A stretch of 10,731 nucleotides of DNA from Euperipatoides rowelli. Its lineage: Eukaryota; Onychophora; Udeonychophora; Euonychophora; Peripatopsidae. A program made the translations under genes and the position numbers. The notes under the pieces are model-generated. The model was not told the origin of the DNA. It saw nothing but the letters and a program-made list of their open reading frames with translations, and did no database searches. Positions 1-7,984 of the stretch are shown piece by piece. Positions within the stretch are counted from its first letter, which is position 1. Each line of letters opens with the position of its first letter. The stretch is from NCBI GenBank assembly GCA_003024985.2, contig PXIH01S0002504.1; one strand, written 5' to 3'.

Positions 1-445
1 TCCCACCTCCACCATTGGATTACAACCTTACAAGCAGAGTGTTAAAACTCAGTAGTAGTTTTCCCTGGTTGTTGTCTANAAGAAAGTTGTTAAAGTCATT
101 GCTTTAATGAAGTAATAATTGGAAAAATATTGATTTACTATAATTGACTTAATTCTATTATATTATCATTTGATATGAACAAAGTCCTATAATTTGAATG
201 GCTCATAACATTGTGTACTCACTCTTTGCTCCTGGAAAAAAAAAAAGCTTATCATTATGCAGCAATTATCAAAATATCAATATATTATTGTATGATGCTA
301 AATTTGAAACAATTTCCTAACACCTATGTCATTCTGACTTAAACATAAAACAAAATACATGAGATTATTTTAATTTTGTACAGTTTTGAACAAATTGTTC
401 AAATCCATCTGCACGTATGAACACTCACATGAGCCATATCGTTTT
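1..445. other. AT-rich intergenic DNA, no gene seen
   Basis: No reading frame of note occurs on either strand. The stretch is A+T-rich, with a short A-run near 236-246 and one ambiguous base at 79. Nothing here resembles a known repeat. The last few bases run directly into the first monomer of array A. Confidence 0.7.
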
Positions 446-1010
446 GAATGATTCACTTAAGATAGTGAATTGTTGAGAGTTATCTCACTGTTAATGGCTC
501 GCTTTGCAGAGTGAGCTATTGATAGTTATCTCATTGTGAACTGCTAAAAGCTATCTTACAGTGAATGACTGACTTTGTAGAATGAGATATAAAGTTATCT
601 CACTGTGAATGACTCACTTTGGAGAGTTAACTGTTGAGAGCTAGCTCACAGCGAATGACTCACTTTGAAAGAGATATTGAGAATTTCTCACTGTGAATGA
701 CTCACTTTGGAGAGTTAACTGTTGAGAGCTTGCTCACAGCGAATGACTCGCTTTGAAAGTGAGATTTTGAGAGTTTTCTCACTGTGAATGACTAAATTTG
801 GAGAGTGAGATGTTGAGAGTTATTTAACTGTAAATGATTGACTTTAGTGAGTGATCTGTTGGGAGCTAGTTTCCAGTGAATAACTCACTTTGAAGAGTAA
901 GATGTTGATACTTACCTTACTGTGAATGTCTCAATTAGAGAATGAACTGCTGAGAGCTAGACCACAGGGAATAACTCACTTTGGAGAATATCTATTGAGT
1001 GTTACAATGG
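446..1010. repeat. Minisatellite array A, 46-bp monomer, about 13 degenerate units
   Basis: Units begin near 446, 492, 538, 563, 607, 653, 695, 741, 786, 832, 878, 924 and 969, most being 44-46 bp. The typical unit opens with GAATGACTCACTTTGGAGAG, continues through a TGTTGAGAG core and ends in CTCACTGT or CTCACAGC. Unit 3 is only 25 bp and has lost its front half, and unit 6 is 42 bp. Two unit flavours alternate over much of the array: one ends in AGCTAGCTCACAGC (units 5, 7, with degraded versions in 3, 10, 12), the other in TTCTCACTGT or similar (4, 6, 8, 11). The period is not a multiple of three and stop codons recur, so the array is not coding. It is the same family as the array at 5803-6740 but is more diverged. 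I do not recognise the family. Confidence 0.93.
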
Positions 1011-2082
1011 CCCACACAAATTGAGCTGCATTGAGAATTCTTACCTATATACCAAGCATCATTAACATGTCTTTAAAAATAACTTGAATAAAAATCTGAT
1101 CTTATTTTAATATATTTTAATCATTGTATTTTAATTTTATTTATTTTTGCTTAAAATTTGTTTAAAAGTAAGAATAAACAAATTTGTATAGTCAAATGTA
1201 AATTACCATAAAGATTTAGTATCCAGATGTCATTCTTTTTTAACAATGTACAGCATTACAAGATGAAAATTGTTATCTTTATTTTTTTAAAATTTATTTC
1301 CTTTTTTTTTATGTAAAAAATGATCAGCTTATTCATCTTCAATTAAAATTATCTCTCTATGTGTCTAATTCTCTTAATATGTTACTTCAAAGATCTATAA
1401 TATTCTATGGCTGTTATTAAATCAGGAATAGTTTCATTTAGAATGCTGTTCTTATATAATCACACAAAAATTCATTGTTTTCTCAGGTTCTNCATGCTCT
1501 AAAAACCCACGCATGCTCTCAAAATCAACAAAGCAATAAATTCTCGATAATTTGTCTGGATTTGACAACCAATAAAAAAAGGGGAACTGTAAACTGTAAT
1601 TCACCCAAAATAACAATAGATGACACAATATCTCCTTTTAAAAAACAACTTTAATTTATGAAATAAAATGAATTCAATGTGATTATCACATTTCTTTATA
1701 GTCCTAAACTTCATCACACCTGAACCATACCTCCTACTAAATTCTTAGGAGATCAAAATCCATTATCTGCCCACCAATATGGCTGACGGCAGTAAAAGGT
1801 TGAAATTTTCTAAATCTGCGCTCAGCAAAAGATTATTTCACCTCTAAATTATTCTAAGGTAAGGTTAGGACTGTAAAGAAAATATATTAAAAATGGTGAG
1901 AAAAAATAGTAAATCTACATGCTACTATGTTTTAGTTGTCATGTGACTTCTAACGTTAATTATGTTGGTGAGAAGATAATGGATCCTGACTGCTTATGAT
2001 AGGGTTTAGTTCGGGGTGAAGGTTAGGACATCAAAATAAGACATGATAGAGCTACATTAATACATCATGTCTTTATTGTATT
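1011..2082. other. AT-rich intergenic DNA, no convincing gene
   Basis: The stretch is very A+T-rich, with several A and T runs (for example 1285-1320) and one ambiguous base at 1492. The only coding-like hint is a 22-codon ORF at 1779-1847 followed by a splice-donor-like AAG/GTAAGG at 1856-1862, described in the findings. The 11-mer AAGGTTAGGAC occurs twice, near 1861 and 2031, without longer matching flanks. No RNA gene or known element was recognised. Confidence 0.6.
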
Positions 2083-2164
2083 ACATATGTTGATATAAGA
2101 TAGTCTTATTAAATAGCAAAATACCCAAATTTGAATAACCAATTCAAAACAAATACACAGTGTA
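2083..2164 (+). repeat. Left arm of 82-bp imperfect inverted repeat
   Basis: This arm pairs with 2571-2652. Matching is strongest in the inner half (2110-2164) and weaker outward, where the ACATATG end still aligns with the partner's CATATTT-type end. Confidence 0.65.
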
Positions 2165-2379
2165 GCCTATAAGCTCCCAAGACTCAAACTGATGATGAAG
2201 GTTCATGAGTTCATCCCAAAATCACGGAATTGTCTCTCTAGTGGGTGTTATTTGCTCCTAGATAACCTAGTACAAAGTTTTGACTGAGTACTGGAATTCA
2301 TGGGATTAAGATGCAGGTACCGACATGGAAGAAAGGAAAGTTGTAAGTTAAATTCTAATAATTATAAATACTAGCAAAT

Positions 2380-2438
2380 AAGCCGAGTGTTACACCGGGC
2401 ATCAAACATTTTTAAGCCTGTTACATGGGCATCACACA
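2380..2438 (+). repeat. Degenerate two-copy direct repeat inside the inverted-repeat element
   Basis: Copy 1 (2380-2408) and copy 2 (2414-2438) share AAGCC, TGTTAC and GGGCATCA in the same order, differing by a GAG insertion and a few substitutions. A short CT run follows at 2440-2450. This is the least A+T-rich part of the surrounding element. Confidence 0.6.
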
Positions 2439-2570
2439 CTCTCTCTCTCACCTAACAGTTATAATTCTTAAGCCTTAGTTACAATAAAGTTTCTAATAAT
2501 AGTTCATAGATGGCACTGCTGACTTAGGGTGAAAGATATTTATAATAAATAACTAAATGCAAAGTATTTA

Positions 2571-2652
2571 TACACTGTGTATTTGTTTTGAAGTCTTTAT
2601 ATGAATTTGGGTGTTTTGCTATTTAACTAGACTACCTTGTATTGAAATATGT
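2571..2652 (-). repeat. Right arm of 82-bp imperfect inverted repeat
   Basis: This is the reverse complement, imperfectly, of 2083-2164. It begins with TACACTGTGTATTTGTTTTG, the near-exact complement of the inner end of the left arm. Confidence 0.65.
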
Positions 2653-3663
2653 TCTCACGTATTATCTCCCTTTGATAATTTACATTGCATAAAAATTTAT
2701 AGAGCTAAGATTGAAATAAAAATAAATATTATTCATATTTAATTTAAATGAAAGTCATTTCTAGTTTTTATGATGATTGTATTCAATAACAGTGATTTTA
2801 GATATTGACATTTGAAATATCTTTAATGTCTACATGGAAATACTTTAGAAGTTTTCAATTATTATTTAGTAAAAAAAAAAAAAAAAATCAAGACGGCTTC
2901 TGGTGCATTTTTTATAAAAAAATATATACCGTATATTATAGCAGAAACTTAGATGTTTGTAAACAATGAATTCTCTAGATTTCCTCCAGGAACATCGAAT
3001 GGATTAAAAACGAAAGAAAACAGGTATTGGTTATTGTGGATAAATTTCATATTATGCAAAAAATGTAAAGTAGGTTTAGTATTTTTTTTTTTCCTGCACT
3101 ACACCTGAAATTAATTGAAGACAATTCAACATTCGCCAAGTAGGCATTAAAAAAAAAATCACTGCCACACGTGAAGCTTACGGCTGCGTTTCTTTGACGG
3201 GTTTAAAAATATTGTGGCATTCAGAGAAATAATATAATTGCTAGTAGCAATCTTCTTACAAAAGGGCAGCTGTTTCAATTACTTAAAAAGCGTCTTTTTA
3301 TTTATCTTTCCTAGCTGGAAATTATTAATTGATGAAATATTCTCAAAGGCATTTTTCTTTTAGTCTTTTCTTAATCAAGTAGAACATTTGGCTGTATTAG
3401 ACAATAATTATTATCATTTCAGGCATTAATAACTTACGGTTTATCAACTGTGGGCTAAAATTCCAGCTAAATTGCAAACAAGTAATAATTTATCCCCAAG
3501 TGTGTCTGGATAGACTTAAAAATAAGGTTTCTATTTTCTTTATTATGTAAACGATAAATTTGATTTTAATAGAAATGAATTTGTGTACAAACTTTAAAAG
3601 GTGAGCGACATTTAGTTTCTAAAAGGTGTTTCTAAATCATTTACTGAAATCTTCAGAAAATAG
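2653..3663. other. AT-rich intergenic DNA with a small CpG-bearing patch
   Basis: No gene is visible. A pure A-run of about 17 lies at 2871-2887. Five CpG dinucleotides fall between 3134 and 3199, including a CACGTG hexamer at 3168-3173, in a background that is otherwise CpG-poor. A perfect 15-nt odd palindrome, ATTGCTAGTAGCAAT, sits at 3237-3251. None of this amounts to a recognisable gene or element. Confidence 0.6.
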
Positions 3664-3921
3664 TCTCTCTCTCTCTCTTTCTCTCATTCTTTTTCTTTCT
3701 TTTTCTCTCTCTCTCGTTTTCTCTTTCTCTCTTTTTCTCTCTCATTCTCTCTCTCTTTCTCTTTCTCTCTCTGGATGTCTGTCTGGATGTCTGTCTATCT
3801 GTGTCTGTCTGACTGTCTGTCTCTCCATTTTTCTGTCTCTCCATCTGTCTGTCTCTCTGTCTGTTTGTCTCTTCATCTGCCTGTCTCTGTCTGTCTGTGT
3901 CTGTCTGTCTTTCCGTCCGTC
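3664..3921 (+). repeat. Polypyrimidine/CTGT microsatellite tract
   Basis: The first part (3664-3773) is an almost pure pyrimidine tract of CT units with TTT interruptions. The second part (3774-3921) turns into CTGT/GTCT tetranucleotide repeats with variants such as GGATGTCT, TCCATCTG and CCGTCCGT. Long open frames span it on both strands (3626-3967 plus; 3653-3955 minus), but they translate to Leu/Ser/Cys or Arg/Glu/Asp/Thr low-complexity strings and are artefacts of the repeat. The tract ends at an ambiguous base (3922), which is typical of a hard-to-sequence region. Confidence 0.95.
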
Positions 3922-3922
3922 N

Positions 3923-4580
3923 ATATTTTGTCTGGTAATATTGATGACATACCAATCTAAATGCTAGTTGGATAAAATTTATTTTTGGGTGTTCCTAACA
4001 GTATTTACATCAAATTTAGACACAGTAATATCTAGCCAATGCTCTCAAATTAATAATAATAATAAAAAAGAAATTGTGTAGATAGGGGGGAGGGTAGATT
4101 CTGCCACATCTTGGCAAGCTTATTTATAGTTTATTGTTCCCACTTTTAAAAGAATTAAAACAAAGTAAAAAAAGGAATACTGGCTTCTTTATTTCTCTAA
4201 ACATCTATGAAAACAAGGTCAATGAATCTGATATGAATGACTTTAATTATTTGATTATGAATTTATTTCAAATCCTGTTTTTATGAATTGTGACTGTATA
4301 TAGCGCTCCTATTCAAATGCATGCATTTAATTACAATAGTCTTAAAATAATGAGCTTATTTTAATATTTAATATATTTTATAACTATTAAATGTTAAAAT
4401 TATTAAAGTCTGATAATTAAAATAGGAATGTAAATAAAATTCATAATATTTTAGTAAATATTTAAGAATACCTGTTAGGCATATTTAAGAATACAGGTGT
4501 TGTCCTGGTAATGTAGAGATTTAAAAGGGGGCTCTATTTCTTTTAATGATTTAATTTTTTTTTTTGTACTTTTAAACCAT
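3923..4580. other. AT-rich intergenic DNA, no gene seen
   Basis: There is no reading frame or known repeat. A short AAT run lies at 4050-4066 and a G-run at 4085-4093. A 14-bp direct repeat ATATTTAAGAATAC occurs at 4458-4471 and 4481-4494, with an inverted pair ACCTGT/ACAGGT overlapping its ends. The stretch ends with a T-run near 4552-4565 just before the LINE remnant. Confidence 0.6.
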
Positions 4581-4596
4581 AAAAAATTAATATTTT
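4581..4596 (+). repeat. Candidate 5' target-site duplication of LINE remnant
   Basis: AAAAAATTAATATTTT here matches AAAAAATTCAATATTTT at 5233-5249 with a single one-base indel. The two copies bracket the G/T-rich insertion exactly at its composition boundaries. The sequence is low-complexity A/T, so chance similarity is a real alternative. Confidence 0.55.
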
Positions 4597-5233
4597 GGTG
4601 AGGCATTTTTTTATTGCATCACTTATGGAGGGTTTGGCACTGTATAACCTTATTGACTTCTGTATCAAATTAACGTTTGGGGCACAACCGTCTAGGATGA
4701 GGTTGGTTTCAAGGTACAATTTTTATATTGAAGTGAAGTGTTTGTTTTGTTGTGAACCTAAGGTTGTGGATCATCTGTTCTTGAGATGCAGCTATTTTGT
4801 GCAATGTTGGATGTGGATGGATGCGATGCTTAGGATGGACTTTTGTAAATATAGGGACATGCAGGAGATGTTTTTGTCCAATACCATTAGTAAGCCCAGG
4901 ATCAGATTGATTTTGATTGGTTTGTTTGCCTGCTGGAATGTAAGATCTTTTTTTTTATTTCAAAATATGAATCTCTCTCCTTTTGGATATTTGAAGATAT
5001 ATTTTGCAAGTATTTGGAAGAACGATGTGACTTATTTGAACAATGACTGTTTAGGGGGTTATGGGTTTTACATGATCTACCTATTGTTAAGTACAATTGG
5101 GCTAGTTATGTCTATTGTAATGTTTGGGTTGTTGGGGTGGTGTTTGTCTGGATTTTGGACCTCCTATGAGGGGGTCTTATTGTTAGATTTGTATTTCTTG
5201 TTAAAGGTAAATAATGTCTCATTATTTTTTTAA
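4595..5233 (+). pseudogene. LINE reverse-transcriptase C-terminal fragment with zf-RVT-like zinc finger
   Basis: The open frame gives 212 codons from a TTG. The first ATG is codon 11 (4625), and the preceding in-frame stop is at 4580, so there is no proper initiation and the frame is a truncated copy. Residues 49-65 hold C-x2-C-x7-H-x4-C (Cys49, Cys52, His60, Cys65) inside KCLFC...DHLFLRCSYF, followed by a Trp-rich stretch (CWMWM at 71-75). This order, preceded by an RLVSR-like segment, matches the zinc-binding region after the reverse transcriptase in LINE polyproteins (Pfam zf-RVT type, best known in plants). A second Trp-Asn-x-Arg block lies at 114-117. Downstream, the +2 frame from 5074 reads VKYNWASYVYCNVWVVGVVF before a stop at 5167, which is only loosely RNase-H-like. 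The Phe/Leu/Cys/Trp richness follows from the G/T skew. No catalytic reverse-transcriptase motif is present. It is almost certainly dead. Confidence 0.5.
4597..5232 (+). mobile_element. 5'-truncated non-LTR retrotransposon (LINE) remnant
   Basis: The segment differs sharply from its surroundings. Lines 4741-4860 and 5101-5160 together hold 56 G against 16 C in 180 bases, whereas flanking DNA is A/T-rich with no such skew. It carries one long open frame with a reverse-transcriptase-associated zinc-finger signature, lies between candidate target-site duplications, and lacks any upstream endonuclease or reverse-transcriptase coding. That is what a 5'-truncated LINE copy looks like. The 3' end is a T-run meeting an A-run (5224-5238), so a clean poly(A) tail is not distinguishable from the duplicated target. 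Confidence 0.5.
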
Positions 5234-5249
5234 AAAAATTCAATATTTT
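5233..5249 (+). repeat. Candidate 3' target-site duplication of LINE remnant
   Basis: AAAAAATTCAATATTTT is the partner of 4581-4596, differing by one inserted C. It follows immediately after the stop codon of the remnant frame. Confidence 0.55.
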
Positions 5250-5802
5250 AAATGTATGATTATTGAATATTAAATAGAAGAGAAATCATAATTAATGTAC
5301 AAGTAGGCTATACATTTTTCTATGTTATGCTAGCATTCTTCAGATGCTGCCAGCCTTACGATAATAGCTGCGTTTTAAAGGCGTTTACGATGGTGTATAA
5401 TTTTTCTTCTCCATCTTAGCTAATTCTTGAGCTATAAAAAATACAGAACTAATTAATAGATGGTTGATTAACAAATAATTTAAAAAAAATATCAGATTTT
5501 TTTACCGATAAGTTTTCAAATTGTTTTGAATATGTTCTAATATTATTGTTTCTTTATCTTTTAAAAAATTTATCTTTTAAACAATATAATCATTTAAAGC
5601 TTTGTGCTTTACAATTGTCAAGCTTTTTCCAATATAAAATATATGATTATCTTTTATATTTCCTTTTTTTTCCACATTGAACCAACTTGTGCCCACTTTC
5701 ATTACTATTTAGGCAGAGTGCAGATTTTTATTAAAATTATTTCTAAAGATATGCTAATGTGACTTGGTATATAGGTGTGAATTCTAAATGTTGTTTAAGT
5801 TA
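5250..5802. other. AT-rich intergenic DNA, no gene seen
   Basis: No coding frame or known repeat is visible. A modest CpG-bearing patch lies at 5357-5392 (TTACGATAATAGCTGCG and nearby). The remainder is A/T-rich with several T-runs. Confidence 0.65.
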
Positions 5803-6740
5803 TGAGGCTGTTGATCTTATCATGAATGATTCACTTTGGAGAGTGAGCTGTTGAGAGCTATCTCATCATACGATTCATAAATGATTCACTTTAGAGAGTG
5901 AGCTGTTCAGGGTTAGCTCACAGTGAATGCTTCACTTTGGAGAGTTAGCTGTTGAGAGTTATCTCATCATGAATGATTCATTTTGGAGACCTGTTGAAGT
6001 TAACTCATCATGAATGATTCGCTTTGGAGAGTAAGCTGTTAAGAGTTATTTCATATGAATGATTCATTTTGGAGAGTGAGCTATTGAGAGTTATCTCATC
6101 ACGAATGATTCATTTTGGAGAGAGAGAGAGAGAGAGCTGTTGAGAGTTACTTCATCATGAATAATTAGCTTTGGAGAGTAATCTATTGAGAGTTATTTCA
6201 TATGAATGATTCATTTTGGAGAGTAGGCTGTTGAGAGTTAGCTCACAATGAATGATTCACTTTGGATAGTGAGCTGTTGAGAGTTATCTCATCTTGAATG
6301 ATTCTCTTTGGAGAGTAAGCTGTTGAGAGTTAGTTCATCGTGAATGATTCACTTTGGAAAGTGAACTGTTGAGATTTATCTCACAATGAATGATTCACTT
6401 TGGAGAGTGAGCTGTTGAGAGTTGGCTCACAATGAATGATTCACTTTGGATAGTGATCTGTTGAGAGTTATCTCATCTTGAATGATTCACTTTGGAGAGT
6501 GAGCTGTTGAGAGTTAGTTCATCATGAATGAATCACGTTGGAGAGTGAGCTGTTGAGAGTTAGCTCACAATTAATGATTCACTTTGAAGAGTGAGCTGTT
6601 TAGAGTTATCTCATCTTGAATGATTCACTTTGAAGAGTGAGCTGTTGAGAGTTATCTCATCTTGAATGATTCACTTTGGAGAGTGAGCTGTTGAGAGTTA
6701 GCTTACAGTGAATGATTCACTTTATAGAGTGAGCTGTTCA
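5803..6740. repeat. Minisatellite array B, 46-bp monomer, about 20 units
   Basis: A partial unit precedes the first full unit at 5824. Later unit starts are 5879, 5925, 5971, 6012, 6057, 6103, 6159 and 6204, then every 46 bp exactly (6250, 6296, 6342, 6388, 6434, 6480, 6526, 6572, 6618, 6664, 6710). The consensus opens with GAATGATTCACTTTGGAGAG, continues TGAGCTGTTGAGAG and ends in ATCTCATCAT, ATCTCATCTT or AGCTCACAAT. The first eight units contain indels: a 9-bp insertion after unit 1, a 41-bp unit 4 and a GA-expanded 56-bp unit 7. The last twelve have none. Position 7 is T in 19 of 20 units, whereas it is C in 10 of the 12 array A units that retain it. The array is non-coding, since stops recur and 46 is not divisible by 3. 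Confidence 0.95.
6118..6136 (+). repeat. GA microsatellite expansion inside array B unit 7
   Basis: The GGAGAGTGAGCTG segment found in other units is replaced by a pure GA run before GCTGTTGAGAG resumes, adding about 10 bp to this monomer only. Confidence 0.85.
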
Positions 6741-7191
6741 TATATAAGTTCATTAAAAAGAACAATCAACTCAAATTAAATTTGACATGATTTATTTCAC
6801 TTACTCTGCTTCTGATTTAAAATTTTGAACACATGTTTTATGTAAGGGGACATTTTAATTTCACTTTATAAAATTTGGACAATATGGCCAACACAGTGAG
6901 ATGAGACTACTAAATGTGCAGAACTAAAATAAAGAAACCATTGCTCATATGAAGGTCAGGTAGATTAGATACTTTCAAAACCTCTAGATGCATACCTCAC
7001 AAAGGGTATGATTTACAGTCACTTACAAAGTGATTAAACCACTTGATTTACTGAAGTTTAAATAAAATGATTTTCAATACTAACTAAAATTGTTAAAATT
7101 ATGAAATAAATTGCTTTCTGCCATACAAATTGTATCAGATTGGTTTCAAAATAAAACAGATGGCAATATTTAATTGACAAACATAATTATC
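6741..7191. other. AT-rich intergenic DNA, no gene seen
   Basis: Array B stops abruptly in mid-unit at about 6740 and unique A/T-rich sequence follows. No reading frame, RNA gene or recognisable repeat was found. Confidence 0.65.
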
Positions 7192-7242
7192 AGAGAAAGA
7201 GGGAGAGAGAGAGAGATAGGGGAGGGGGAGAGTTGGGGGAAG
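7192..7242 (+). repeat. GA/G-rich purine tract
   Basis: This is an almost pure purine run of AGAGAAAGAGGGAGAGAGAG followed by GGGGAGGGGGAG and a degenerate tail. It is a simple-sequence repeat with no coding value. Confidence 0.85.
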
Positions 7243-7935
7243 ATAGGTCTTATTTTTCCTTTAATTTAGTCATGATTAAGCTCTCCTTAGGATATATGCC
7301 ATACAGCCATGTGATGATTGCTTTGCCGCACAAGAAAATAATTTTAATTGTTACTTTAAAACACAATCAAAGGTTTTCAGAAGGATTTATCTTTCCTTTA
7401 ACTTATTAATAGTGAAATGAATTAATTCTGTTTGTATATCAGAAAATATTTACTTTTAATTGGGAGAATCGGAACATTTCATAGTTATCTGTGATGATTT
7501 GAAGAGATTTATTCGATGAAATTTTAAATGTTGAGGAAGTTAAAGAACAAACGCAAAAATAATTCCAAAAAATATTTAGCCTATATATTGTACTAAGTTA
7601 TAAACAACCAAAATTCAAATCTATTTTTATTGATGTGTACTCAAGAAGTCAAGAAGGGAAAAACTAAAAATATTAGCTTAAAGATATTGCTGACATTTAC
7701 AATAGATATAAATGATAGTAATACTACTCTAATTATTTACAATAACCATATGAATATTAAATATAGTTGATGTTTTAAAATGCATGTCAAATTGCGTTCA
7801 AGGATTATGATATAACTTTTATTTTTCCATCAGGCAATATTATTTCATATTTGTTTTTAAACATTGTAAAGGAAAATAAAAATTCAGGTCAAAAGTTACC
7901 TAGANGTTCATTTGAACAAGTTCATTCCAATCACT
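7243..7935. other. AT-rich intergenic DNA, no gene seen
   Basis: No ORF or known repeat is visible. One ambiguous base lies at 7905. Confidence 0.65.
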
Positions 7936-7936
7936 G

Positions 7937-7984
<48 letters not shown>

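Larger units (their letters stand above)
2083..2652. mobile_element. Inverted-repeat-bounded element (MITE or foldback-like)
   Basis: A left arm at about 2083-2164 and a right arm at about 2571-2652 are imperfect reverse complements over roughly 82 bp. The best-matched core includes ACAAATACACAGTGTA on the left against TACACTGTGTATTTGT on the right, and the AAATAGCAAAATACCCAAAT segment against its counterpart near 2605-2624. About 406 bp lie between the arms, with no ORF. That interior holds a degenerate direct repeat at 2380-2408 and 2414-2438, both copies reading AAGCC...TGTTAC...GGGCATCA. The outermost bases diverge and no target-site duplication was found, so the true ends and the superfamily are unknown. 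An autonomous partner is not in the window. It could instead be an old inverted duplication. Confidence 0.65.

Noticed and set aside
446-1010. Repeat-protein coding region
   Set aside because: A 46-bp period shifts frame in each unit and stop codons (TGA) recur in every monomer.
1861-2041. Degenerate telomere-like or satellite repeat, prompted by AAGGTTAGGAC occurring twice
   Set aside because: There are only two 11-base matches with unrelated flanks and no tandem arrangement.
2188-2230. Hammerhead ribozyme core, prompted by CTGATGA
   Set aside because: The required GAAA after a stem II is absent and no third stem can be formed.
3626-3967. 113-codon plus-strand frame and the opposing 100-codon minus-strand frame
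   Set aside because: Both lie over the CT/CTGT tract and translate to low-complexity repeats. The same tract opens frames on both strands, which is a simple-repeat artefact.
4902-5096. 64-codon minus-strand frame
   Set aside because: It is a shadow of the longer plus-strand LINE remnant, with no independent domain.
446-6740. CRISPR array
   Set aside because: The units are contiguous with no unique spacers, and the host is clearly eukaryotic.
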